Of a stretch of DNA of 64,000 bases, positions 23,501 through 32,186 are shown piece after piece (the stretch's first letter is position 1; the number at the start of each line of letters is the position of its first letter). Position numbers and translations under genes: made by a program. Origin of the DNA: Entophlyctis helioformis (taxonomy: Eukaryota; Chytridiomycota; Chytridiomycetes; Chytridiales; Chytriomycetaceae); NCBI GenBank assembly GCA_025526915.1, contig JAHLKH010000096.1, forward strand, positions 33,395 through 97,394. The letters are read 5' to 3'. The notes under the pieces were generated by a model. It had not been told where the DNA came from. It worked only from the letters and a program-made list of their open reading frames with translations, and did not search any database.

Positions 23501-24698
23501 CCAATGCGCACGTACGCAATGGTGTTGGGCAGATCGTTGAGCGGCATCATGAGGGTCTCAAACAGGCCAAAAGCAGCAAAAGGGACGTAGCTCTGCATGT
23601 TTCCGCCCAGTGCCGCATACGTGGCAAACGCCAGCACGGGGATCAGAATGCGCTGGATGTCCAATATGGCGCTGGCAAGAGTGAGCGTCGTGAAAAACAG
23701 CCTGGCGCTCTTGACTTGCTCCGAGCGTGCCTTGCCGACTCTCGCCTCAAACACCTCTTCGGTCGATCCAAACTTGACCATCTTGATGCCATGGAGGAAC
23801 TCGCGCACGAGCTTGATGCGACTGTCGAGTGCACGCATGTAGCCACCGATCGACGTTGAGAACTGGCTGCCAAACAGCGACTGCGCAAACGAGAGGACGA
23901 TGAGCGTGCCGACAGCAGCCCAGACGGCGTGCCCGAGCAACAGCCCGAGGAGCACGATGCTGACAATGATGTGGAGCGGCGATGCCCACATGGGCGTGAG
24001 CGTCCACGAAAAGAAGGATGCAAGCTGGTTTACGTCCGACGAGGCCATGTTGACCGTCTGCGCCTCGGGAAACGCCTTGCGAGCCGCGGGTGACAACACG
24101 AGCGCCTTTTCGTAGACCGCGCCGGTCAGGAGGGCGGTGATGCTGACCTGGAGGCGGAGAGCGAGCGTGGCCTCGAGGCGGTTGATGACCGACAGCACAA
24201 CCTGCAGGGCAAAGAAGATGAACGCCAGGCCCACGCCCGAGCGGATGGCCAGCGTTGGGTCGTTGCGATCGGCAATGTACTTGAGCACCTGAGGCAGCAG
24301 CCAGAACGGCGTGCCGAGCTGGATGGCGATCGACAGCAGTTTGACGGCAGCCAGAACGCCGAGCGACGCTGCGTACTTGCGCAGCAGGAACACGATCAGG
24401 CTTGGCCGCTGTGTGCCTTGCGGATCGGCTGCGTGCGCACGGGCAGATGTCCAGAAGCCGTCCATGCCGGCGGCGGCCGTTGCTGCCTGCATGGCGGTCT
24501 CCAGCGCCGGCAGATCCTGTGCGAGGGGTGGGCAATGCCGGTCAGCTGAGGGGACGGCAAGCTTTGTCTCCCAAACAGACGCACACTCTCGACGACCGGC
24601 CTGCGTCCACCACGGCGAAACAGCGGCGTCATCCACGAGACTGAGAGGAACGACCACCACAGCGCCATGCCACTCTGCGTCCTGCTGTCCTTGGCCAT
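20600..24698 (-). CDS. ABC transporter, subfamily C (MRP-type, full-size)
   Basis: Five exons: 24585-24698, 23516-24516, 22042-23447, 21551-21969, 20600-21488. Layout is TMD1-NBD1-TMD2-NBD2 without TMD0, after an ABCC-type lead-in (SVSWMTPLFRRG). NBD1 has Walker A GSVGSGKSSLL, signature INLSGGQKARV and Walker B LLDDP with Asp in place of catalytic Glu, the usual ABCC asymmetry. NBD2 has GRTGSGKSTLM, NLSMGQRQL and VLIMDEATASVD with Glu, then the switch His in SIAHRLNTI. ABCC pumps export conjugates and organic anions. Exon 5 has two apparent one-base deletions, near 21425 and 20825 (between the D-loop and the H-loop). Its start codon is 53 bp from that of BLOC1S1. Confidence 0.9.
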
Positions 24699-24751
24699 GA
24701 CGGGTTGCTGGATCAGGACAAGTGGAACCTTTTCCTTTTCTGGATCACGTC

Positions 24752-25487
24752 ATGCTCGCCAAGAAGCTTCGGCAGCACCAGGCGGCAGTCGCGGCAACAG
24801 CGGCGGCGGCAGCAGCAGCAGGCTCGCCTGGAAACGGTGCGAATCCTGGCATGTCCTGGCATGCCCTGGCATGGCACGCCTCCTTGCTGACCACATCTGC
24901 TGTTCCTGTTGCCGACAGACCCGGTGCAGAGCCTGGCCGAGCTTGTTTGTGATGCAAACAGCAAGAGGCAAGCGAGCTCGTTGGGTTGTGGCATGGGCGA
25001 GTGGCCGCCTAGCATGCTGACATGCTGACATGCGCTGGATGTCTGCAGCGTGTCCGCAGCGTTCTTGAATGAGAAGCAGATAGAGGCAGACACCAAGCGG
25101 CTGCAGGCGCAGCTCAAGATCTACGAGCGGCAGACCAGGCAGTGGCTGGATCTGATTGCACAGATCAACGGCTCGCTCAAGGTGCGCTTGCATTCGCGAG
25201 TGCAGCATGGCCCTGTCTGGCTATGCGGTGCGGTGCGGTACCATGCGGTGCGATGGCATGCTGACAGCGCGCATCCAGGACGTGGGCGACGTGGAGAACT
25301 GGGCAGGCATCATTGAGCGGGACATGCAGGAGATTGCACTGACCATCATCAAGGGTGCGTGGCGCCTGTTGCGCTTTCCAGCGCGCCGACTGTGGCTGAC
25401 ATTCGTGCATGTCCTGCAGCACAACCAGCACAACCAGCACAGCCAGCACAACCAGCACAGCCCGAGGCATCTCAAGGGACAGAATAA
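24752..25487 (+). CDS. BLOC1S1: BLOC-1 subunit 1 (BLOC1S1/GCN5L1 family)
   Basis: Five small exons: 24752-24836, 24919-24967, 25049-25181, 25279-25354, 25420-25487, giving 136 residues with consistent phases. Family landmarks are MLAKKLRQHQ at the start, the coiled-coil AAFLNEKQIEADTKRLQAQ, ERQTRQWLDLI and the signature GDVENWAGIIERDM. The last exon encodes an AQP repeat unlike the usual tail. BLOC1S1 is a coiled-coil subunit of BLOC-1 and BORC that acts in endosome-lysosome positioning. Intron 2 uses a GC donor (AG then GCAAGC). The TAA stop lies inside the poly(A) signal AATAAA (25483-25488). RIB7 converges with only 12 bp between the stop codons. Confidence 0.88.
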
Positions 25488-25488
25488 A
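25483..25488 (+). terminator. Poly(A) signal overlapping the BLOC1S1 stop codon
   Basis: GAATAAAG: the TAA at 25485-25487 is the stop codon and the hexamer AATAAA spans 25483-25488, so the 3' UTR must be very short and lies opposite the 3' end of RIB7. Confidence 0.65.
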
Positions 25489-25499
25489 GCTCTGTATAT

Positions 25500-26330
25500 T
25501 CACGCCGTCTTTACAACACTCGCCGCCATGACCATGTCTCGTCCAAACTGCTCGTAGACGACATCAGCCAGTCGCGGCATGTCGGCATGGTCTGCTCGTT
25601 GCGCGCTTGGTGGGCCTGCATCTGACGACATGCCCATGCCAGCAAGTGCGTGCACGCCAGATCCAAGGAGCATGGGGGCGACCGTCACAATCAGACGATC
25701 AATGGCAACAGCCTGGCTGGACAGGCATTCGCGGATGACTTGCGATCCGCCCTCGATCATGACGGAGCGGATGCCATGCCGGCTCCTGAGCATCGCCAGA
25801 GCAGCAGCTATATCGATGCGTCCTTGGGCATTGTGCGGGACCGTCACGACAACAGCGCCTCGCTCGGTCAGCGCCAATCGACGCTCGAGCGTCTGCGCGT
25901 CCGTGCTTTCCACCGTCAGAACGAGCGGCCGTCTGTCCATGGCCTTGCATGACAGCGGGCACTGCAGCTTCGAGTCCAGGATCACCGGCCGTGGATGGGA
26001 CGGCGGCGAGGCGTGGTGCGGCGGCGGGCCGCGGGTGACGAAGCGGGTCGACAGCGACGGGTTGTCGCACAGCAGCGTGCCGATCCCCACCAGGATGGCG
26101 TCGTGCGAGGCTCGCAGGGCATGTGTGAGCACCATCGAGGCTCGGCTGGAGAGAGCGACCTGCTGGCCCGGCCTGGCGATGAAGCCGTCCAGGGACTGGG
26201 CATAGGTGAGCGTCGTGAACGGCGCTGCTCGGCCGGCGGCTGCTTGTGCAGCATCCCACGGCTGCGGCAGATGGCGGCCCAGAAAGCCGAATGCGGCGTC
26301 TTCGAGGGCGGCTTGCTCGTTGTCGGCCAT
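25500..26330 (-). CDS. RIB7: Riboflavin pathway reductase (RibD C-terminal domain, RIB7)
   Basis: A single-exon gene of 276 codons. The RibD_C dihydrofolate-reductase-like domain covers nearly all of it: TLTYAQSLDGFIA, ASHDAILVGIGTLLCDNPSLSTR, PRPVILDSKLQCPL and the NADPH-binding VMIEGGSQVI. Fungal Rib7 reduces 2,5-diamino-6-ribosylamino-pyrimidinone 5'-phosphate with NADPH in the second step of riboflavin synthesis. The deaminase domain of bacterial RibD is absent, as expected for the fungal enzyme. I chose the Met at 26330 because homology starts soon after; the frame is open further upstream to 26534, but that sequence is Arg-rich and not family-like. It is divergent from the secreted-protein gene at 26699. 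Confidence 0.93.
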   Translation of the reverse strand: MADNEQAALEDAAFGFLGRHLPQPWDAAQAAAGRAAPFTTLTYAQSLDGFIARPGQQVALSSRASMVLTHALRASHDAILVGIGTLLCDNPSLSTRFVTRGPPPHHASPPSHPRPVILDSKLQCPLSCKAMDRRPLVLTVESTDAQTLERRLALTERGAVVVTVPHNAQGRIDIAAALAMLRSRHGIRSVMIEGGSQVIRECLSSQAVAIDRLIVTVAPMLLGSGVHALAGMGMSSDAGPPSAQRADHADMPRLADVVYEQFGRDMVMAASVVKTA

Positions 26331-26541
26331 CGGTGCAAGTTGCAAGTGCCGCAGCTGGGAAGTCGCACCGCAAGCCCGCCGTGACTGCGTCCTGCCTGGC
26401 GCTGGCGTCCTCGAGGCTCGACGTCCGCGGTGCCACGCTGCAGGTGACTCACCGTTGAGTCCCTGCCCCGACGCCACTGCGGCGCGCTCTTGTGTCTCGA
26501 AACGCCGTGTTTGTGTGTGCCACCCATCGCCCATCGGCCTC

Positions 26542-26548
26542 TATAAAA
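26542..26548 (+). promoter_or_regulatory. TATA box (TATAAAA) of the secreted-protein gene
   Basis: A consensus TATAAAA lies 151 bp before the ATG at 26699, in the 368-bp gap between divergent start codons. It is the clearest TATA element in the window and suits a strongly expressed secreted protein. Confidence 0.6.
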
Positions 26549-26698
26549 CACGAGCGGCCCCCTCGTTCCCGTCAGCTCCAGCTCACCGACTCTTCTGTAT
26601 TTACTCCCAGTCAATAGCAACCAGTGCGTCCCGCCTTTCCTCTTGCCGACCCATCGCCGCATCCACTGACGCCTGCCTGCAGCCTTCCTGTACCAAAC

Positions 26699-27427
26699 AT
26701 GCTCTTCAACAACGCCATCGTCATCGCCATCGCCGCCTTTGCCGCATCGCCTGTGCAGGCCCGTTTCGGCGGCGACAACAAGGTCCAGGCCGAGATTGCC
26801 GCTGCTGCCGACAACACCCTCTCGGGCGAGTCGATCAAGTTCAACCAGGCTGCCGCCGACCCGTGTGGCAAGCTCATCCACGCCGACAAGATCGCTGCCC
26901 GCAAGCCCGGCCCAGCGGCCATCAACGCCGCCCGCCTGTTTGTCCACGCCGAGAAGAACTTCAACCCCGACGTGGCTCCCTTCCTGCCCACGCTCTGCCA
27001 GGACCCCACGCTCCCCACCAACCCCGAGCTGCGCGGCATCCTGCCCAAGGTGTCTGACCAGCAGCTCAAGAAGCGCTTTGGTGCCGACGGCGGCCTGACC
27101 AACGAGACCGCCAACGCCGTCGCTCGCGAGTCGTTCCTCAACCCCATCAAGGACAACGCGGGCAAGTCGGTCGCGCAGCTGTTTGCCGAGAAGGGCTTCA
27201 AGGACTTTGTCGGCTCGGAGAAGTTTACGATTGGTGCCGTCGCGCCGCCTGCTGACAAGCCCGCCACGCCGCCTCCTGCCCCCGCTACTGGTGGCAACGC
27301 TGCTACTGGTGGAAACGCTGCCACTGGTGGAAACGCTGCCACTGGCAACGCTGCTGGTGCAGACAAGACCAAGAACGACCTCAAGTCGCTTGTTGCTCAG
27401 CTTGCTCAGCTCATCAACTCTCTGTAA
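26699..27427 (+). CDS. Secreted protein with C-terminal Gly-Asn-Ala repeat
   Basis: A single-exon gene of 242 codons. A signal peptide (residues 1-21, hydrophobic AIVIAIAAFAA then SPVQA) precedes a mature domain of about 155 residues, mostly helical and Ala-rich with two Cys (DPCGK and TLCQD), and a Pro-rich hinge. A low-complexity linker of TGGNAA repeats (at about residues 198-218) is followed by a hydrophobic, possibly amphipathic or GPI-like end (LVAQLAQLINSL). Codon use is strongly biased to C-ending codons, and a TATA box precedes it, both suggesting high expression. The plan resembles fungal secreted or cell-wall proteins, but I recognise no specific family. Confidence 0.8.
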   Translation: MLFNNAIVIAIAAFAASPVQARFGGDNKVQAEIAAAADNTLSGESIKFNQAAADPCGKLIHADKIAARKPGPAAINAARLFVHAEKNFNPDVAPFLPTLCQDPTLPTNPELRGILPKVSDQQLKKRFGADGGLTNETANAVARESFLNPIKDNAGKSVAQLFAEKGFKDFVGSEKFTIGAVAPPADKPATPPPAPATGGNAATGGNAATGGNAATGNAAGADKTKNDLKSLVAQLAQLINSL

Positions 27428-27495
27428 TGAATATCCAGATCAACTCCGATCCAACGCGAACGCATCTTGCTCAACAACACGCAACTCTTGCAGCA

Positions 27496-28736
27496 ATGCC
27501 GCACGCTCAGTCAGATACCGTCGCTGTGCGCATGGGCGAGACCGACCTCGCAGCCAAGACCGCCGCCATCGTGCAGGACCTCGTCACTGCCGGCCACTCG
27601 CTGGCAGCCATTGTCGCCGCGTTCGTTCAAGCCGTTCCGTCAGCGGCACTCAAGGAAGCCGGCGTCGTTGTGCAGTCGCCGCAAGCCAGACTCGCCGCAC
27701 AGCGAGCACAGCAGGCGTCCGACTACTGGCTGCTGTGTCCGCAAGAGATCCGAGACAAGTGCCTCAAGCTCGCTGGCCCACTCACTCACTTCCTTCACGG
27801 CCGTCTCGATGTCGCCAAGATGGACGTTGCAGCCAAGCGAGCGCTGTGGGTCGATGGCTTCGAGCAGGACTGGCAGGGCGATCTTGGTCTGCTGCCTGCT
27901 GTCGACTTGCGAGTCGAGGACGTTGCGCATGTCAAGTCGATCGGCATGTATCAGCGACTGTGCAAGCGTTTCGACGATGGATGGATCCAATACATCCCAC
28001 TGCAGCAGATGTGGCTGGATGCAACACCGACAGTCTCGATGGTTGTTCTCGGCATCATGGCTGTCAAGGGCAACTGCGTCGACTTTCTCAAGCATCTCCT
28101 CGGCAACAATCTCGTCACGATCAACCATCTCAACAAACACAGTGAGTGTGCCCTCTATATGAGAGACAACTCGGCCCTCAACCTTGCTGCAGATCATGGC
28201 CGACTCGAGATGGTGCAGTATCTGCTGTCGCTCCCCAAGGTTCGCTGCACACCTCGCGCCATGGACTGTGCTGCTTTTTCGGGCAACTTGGATCTCGTCA
28301 TCTGGTTCCACACCAACCGCACCGAAGGATGCACGGTGGATGCGATGAACTGGGCGGCCCAACGTGGCCATCTTCCTGTCGTCCAGTGGCTCCATGCCAA
28401 CCGCACCGAAGGATGCACAGCAGATGCGATGGATTTGGCGGCTCAGTTTGGCCATCTTCAAGTCGTCCAGTGGCTTCATGCAACCGCACAGAAGGATGCA
28501 CGACAGATGCGATTGACAAGGCGGCCGAGAATGGCCATCTTCACGTCGTCCAGTGGCTCCTTGCCAACCGCACCGAAGGCTTCACTGCCAAAGCCATCAT
28601 CAATGCCAAGACCGACGAGATCGCCGCTGTTCTGGTCAAGAGTCTTTCTGGAGAGCGACGTGACTCCATCTTTAATTCCATAGCCAGGTCTGGCAACCAG
28701 GCCGCCATCGTTCGCCTCTTTACTCTTATCAAGTGA
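27496..28736 (+). pseudogene. Ankyrin-repeat protein, copy 4 (single-base frameshift)
   Basis: The fourth close copy, in the opposite orientation to copies 1-3. It lacks their basic KRRR leader and instead starts MPHAQSDTV before the shared Ala-rich region (AAKTAAIVQDLV), PQEIR/HAG/FLHG motif and repeats of about 28 residues. The frame is intact to 28480, where one C is missing from the otherwise invariant CATGCCAACCGCAC; reading resumes in the next frame and ends with the usual [11 protein letters not shown] tail and TGA at 28736. A single lesion in a 413-codon gene could be an assembly error, so the gene may be functional. Confidence 0.75.
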
Positions 28737-28905
28737 TCCTCATCTTACAGCTCTCCAGTCGCATTCCAGCCATCTACAAGTCCTGTTGTGCAATGAACCC
28801 GCTCGCGCTTAACGTTGTGTTGAAAATCATCCCCGCACGTGCCAACGTCGCGACCAACCCAGCAGACCCCCGACCCGACAGCCAGCGATAAGCGTTCCCA
28901 GCAGC

Positions 28906-30995
28906 ATGAGCAAGCCGCAGCACACCACCTCTTCCGGCTGCCCTGTCCACAACCCCACCACCAGCGCCACTGCCGGCTTTCCTGGCCCCATGTGCGTGCT
29001 GCCTGCCATCGTCCATCTGCCCACCGCTCCGCCTGCGCAGATGGCACAGACTGACGCTGCCAACCACCTCTTTCCACGCATGCCTGCCAACCCTCTGCCC
29101 GCCATCTGCCCCGCCGACACAGCGTTCTGCAGGATGTCCAGCTTCTCGACAAGCTGGGCCACTTTGACAGAGTGCGTTGCTGTGTGTTGCAGAGCCGTGC
29201 CCGAATCTGCGACTGACCCACGGCCGGCAGGAGCGCATTCCCGATCGCGTTGTCCACGCAAAGGGCGCTGGCGCGCACGGCTACTTTGAGGTCATTGACG
29301 ACGTCTCGGCCATCACCAGCGCCAAGTTTCTGAACCGTGTCGGCAAGCGCACGCCCATCTTTGCACGCTTCTCGACCATGCTGGGCGAGCGTGGTTCCGC
29401 AGACACAACTCGCGATCTGCGTGGCTTTGCCGTCAAGTTCTACACCGAGGAAGGTGGGTTGAATGCATGCAAGCATACATGCACTCGTGCTCTGGCCTGC
29501 TGGCTGCCGGTGTTTTTGTCTGATGCTTGCAGTCGCCAGGCATCTGGGACATGAGTGGTAGCAACAGCCCCGTCTTTCACATCCGCGATCCTCTCAAGTA
29601 TCCTGTAAGTTGGCGTGCTGCTGGCATGGATGGTCTGCGCTGGATCGATATGCTAACAACGCCTGGCGACTGGCATGCGTCAAGGACCTGGTCCACACGC
29701 ACAAGAAGCACCCGCAGACCAACGTCTCGGACCCCGATGCCCACTGGGACTTTTTGGTCAGTCCAGGGGCGAGGCATTGTGCTTGATCGAGACTTGACTG
29801 ACATGGCCACGGCTGCAGTCTCTTGTGCCAGAATCCCTGCACCAGGTTGCATTCCTCCACTCTGATCGCGGCATTCCCAACGGCTACTGCCACATGAACG
29901 GCTACGCAGGCCACACGTACAAGTTTGTCAATGGCAAGGGCGACTACCGCTTTGTCAAGTTCCACTTCAAGACCAACCAGGGCATCCAGAACCTGGGCGA
30001 CGAGCAGGCGGCGCTGATTGCGGCCAACGACCCCGACTATGCGACACGCGACCTGTTCAAGCGCATTGCCAGGGCCGACTTTCCGAGCTGGACGCTGTCT
30101 GTGCAGGTCATGTCGCCCGAGCAGGCTGCCAGCTACCGATGGAACGTGTTTGATGTCACCAAGGTGTGGCCGCACAAGGACTTTCCGCTGCAGCCGCTTG
30201 GACGCATGGTTCTGGACCGAAACCCCGAAAACTGTAAGACGTCTCTAGCGTGCCTGTCCGCTGGACGATGCCTTGGCTACATGCTGACACGCGAGCCACG
30301 GATGCATGCCGTGACCAGTCTTTGCCGAAGTCGAGCAGGTGTCGTTCAGCCCGGCGAACCTGGTGCCGGGCATCGATGTGTCGTGGGACAAGGTGCTGCA
30401 GGGACGTCTGTTTGCATGCTCGGATGCCGCGCGATACCGGCTTGGCGCCAACTACATGCAGATCCCGGTCAATGCGCCGTTCACGACTCGCGTGCACAAC
30501 CACCAGCGCGACGGACTCATGACGATCAACAGCAACGGCGGGCCCGCGCCAGCGTACCATCGGCCCACGGACGAGTTTGAGGCGTCTGTTGTTGGATCTG
30601 CTGCTGTTGCTGTTGCCAATGCTGCCATTCCTGCCACTGCGGCCAGAGGCCGGCGTGGTTCGTACAGCAATGCGGGCGGCTTGGCGCGCGAGGGCGACGA
30701 AGGCACGGTTGGATCGCTCACCGTTGGAACGTTCCCGGGAGCCAAGGCGGGCAGCCACCAGGCCGTGCAGCGCCACCGCGTTGCAGCAGGCGACGAGGAC
30801 TTTGTGCAGCCCGGCGAGTTCTGGCGCCGTGTGCTCAGCGACGAGGAGCGCGAGCGTCTTGTTGCGCGCATGGCCGGCAGCCTGGCCAAGACCAAGCGTC
30901 CGATCTGGGAGCGCATGATCAGCATTGTGCGCAAGGCGGATGCGGGCTGGGCGGATGCGCTTGAGCAGGCGCTTGTTGTCAAGGCACGGGCGTGA
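28906..30995 (+). CDS. CAT1: Catalase (heme, small-subunit type) with proximal Tyr to Cys change
   Basis: Seven exons: 28906-29010 (donor uncertain), 29133-29171, 29231-29453, 29540-29604, 29685-29756, 29819-30233, 30319-30995. The distal catalytic His is present in [13 protein letters not shown] and the distal Asn in [25 protein letters not shown] and DPDAHWDF also match the family. The proximal heme-ligand site, normally Tyr in RLFxYxD, is Cys (codon TGC at 30417-30419, about residue 340). The C-terminal insert (about 30590-30770) is Ala/Gly-rich and longer than in typical small catalases. The last residues end VVKARA rather than SKL, so no clear peroxisomal PTS1 is seen. Catalase dismutates H2O2; the effect of Cys here is unknown. 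Confidence 0.92.
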
Positions 30996-31094
30996 CGGCT
31001 GGCTGCTGGCTCACTTGGCTGGCTTGGATGCGTGAATGAAACGTCGATCTGCCGATTGCCACGCCGAGCGTGCTTGCCGTGCAACCATCCAGGC

Positions 31095-32029
31095 ATGGCC
31101 GCAGCGAGCATGGCGGAGGCAGCCGAACAAACTTTGGGAGCGACCAGCGCGGGCCTCAAGGCAGCAGGCGCATCACAGCAGCCGACGCAGCCCACGCAGC
31201 CAGCGCAGCAGCAGCGCATTCTGCAGCGCAACCGCCGCGGCATCCGAGCCGAGGAGACGTTCCAGGACTGGCCCGACCAGCCCGACGACGCTGCCGGTGC
31301 GCCACGGTCTGTGCAGGACCGCATCCAGTCCCTGGTCCGCCGCAACCCGGCCGATGTCGACGGCATCTTGAGCCTGCCTGCGGGCGTCGACGAGAGCATC
31401 TGGCAGTACGAGCACCTCAAGTAGGCAGACGCACACATGCACACACATACACAAACACACAGCCGCAGACATCATGACTGACACGGGCTTGCAGACAGGT
31501 GTGTCTCGAGCTCAACGACCTGTTTGTGCGGCTCGAAGACGAATGCAGGCCGGCCACATGCCCCGACATGAAGGCCGGCGAGTGGATGTACCTGTGCGCG
31601 GCGCACACGACGCCCGCACCTTGCCGAGCACTCGACTACATTGGCCACACGATCGACCATGCGTCGGCGCTGCTCAACCAGGCCAAGCTGTTTCCGTCGC
31701 GTGTGTCGGTGCCCGAGACGTCGCTCAAGCAGCTCCACAACATTGCGCGGAGGCTCTACCGCATCTTTGCACATGCCTGGTACCACCACAGGGAGATCTT
31801 TGGCGAGTTTGAGGTGAGTGCTTGGAGCGCTCGGTTTATGATGTGACCTCTGGCAATGGATGGCGAGATCTGTGTGAATGGCTGGTTGGCTGATGGATGA
31901 CTGGTTGGCTGACGGATGGCTGGCTGTGGACGGCAGGCGACAACCCATCTGTACGCGCGGTTCTTGGAGCTGACGACCAAGCGGTCCAGCATGGTGTCCG
32001 AGAAGCTTGTAATAATCCCCTCGCAATAA
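31095..32029 (+). CDS. MOB4: MOB4/phocein family protein (STRIPAK component)
   Basis: Three exons: 31095-31420, 31495-31813, 31937-32029, 245 codons. The N-terminal 45 residues are Ala/Gln-rich. The MOB domain follows with Zn ligands in ECRPATCPDM and HTIDHA...HAWYHH. Segments IRAEETFQDWP, DESIWQYEHLKQVCLELN and LYRIFAHAWYHHREIF align with phocein rather than with Mob1 or Mob2. Phocein binds striatin in the STRIPAK phosphatase-kinase complex, which controls septation, fusion and vesicle traffic in fungi. The stop codon TAA (32027-32029) lies inside AATAAA (32025-32030), and the IQGAP start is only 157 bp further on. Confidence 0.93.
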
Positions 32030-32030
32030 A
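32025..32030 (+). terminator. Poly(A) signal overlapping the MOB4 stop codon
   Basis: CAATAAAA: the TAA stop is embedded in AATAAA, the same arrangement as in BLOC1S1. The next gene begins 157 bp downstream. Confidence 0.65.
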
Positions 32031-32186
32031 ACGGGATCGCTTCTTTTACAGTGCCCCGCTTTCCAATCGTGCCGCCGCCAACACCAAACTCCGACGCACA
32101 CCTGCACGCTGTCTGTGCCGACAACACCTGCCCCCCTCGCCCAACCTCCCCGCTTCCGTGTCAATAACACACAGACACTCGTTGGC

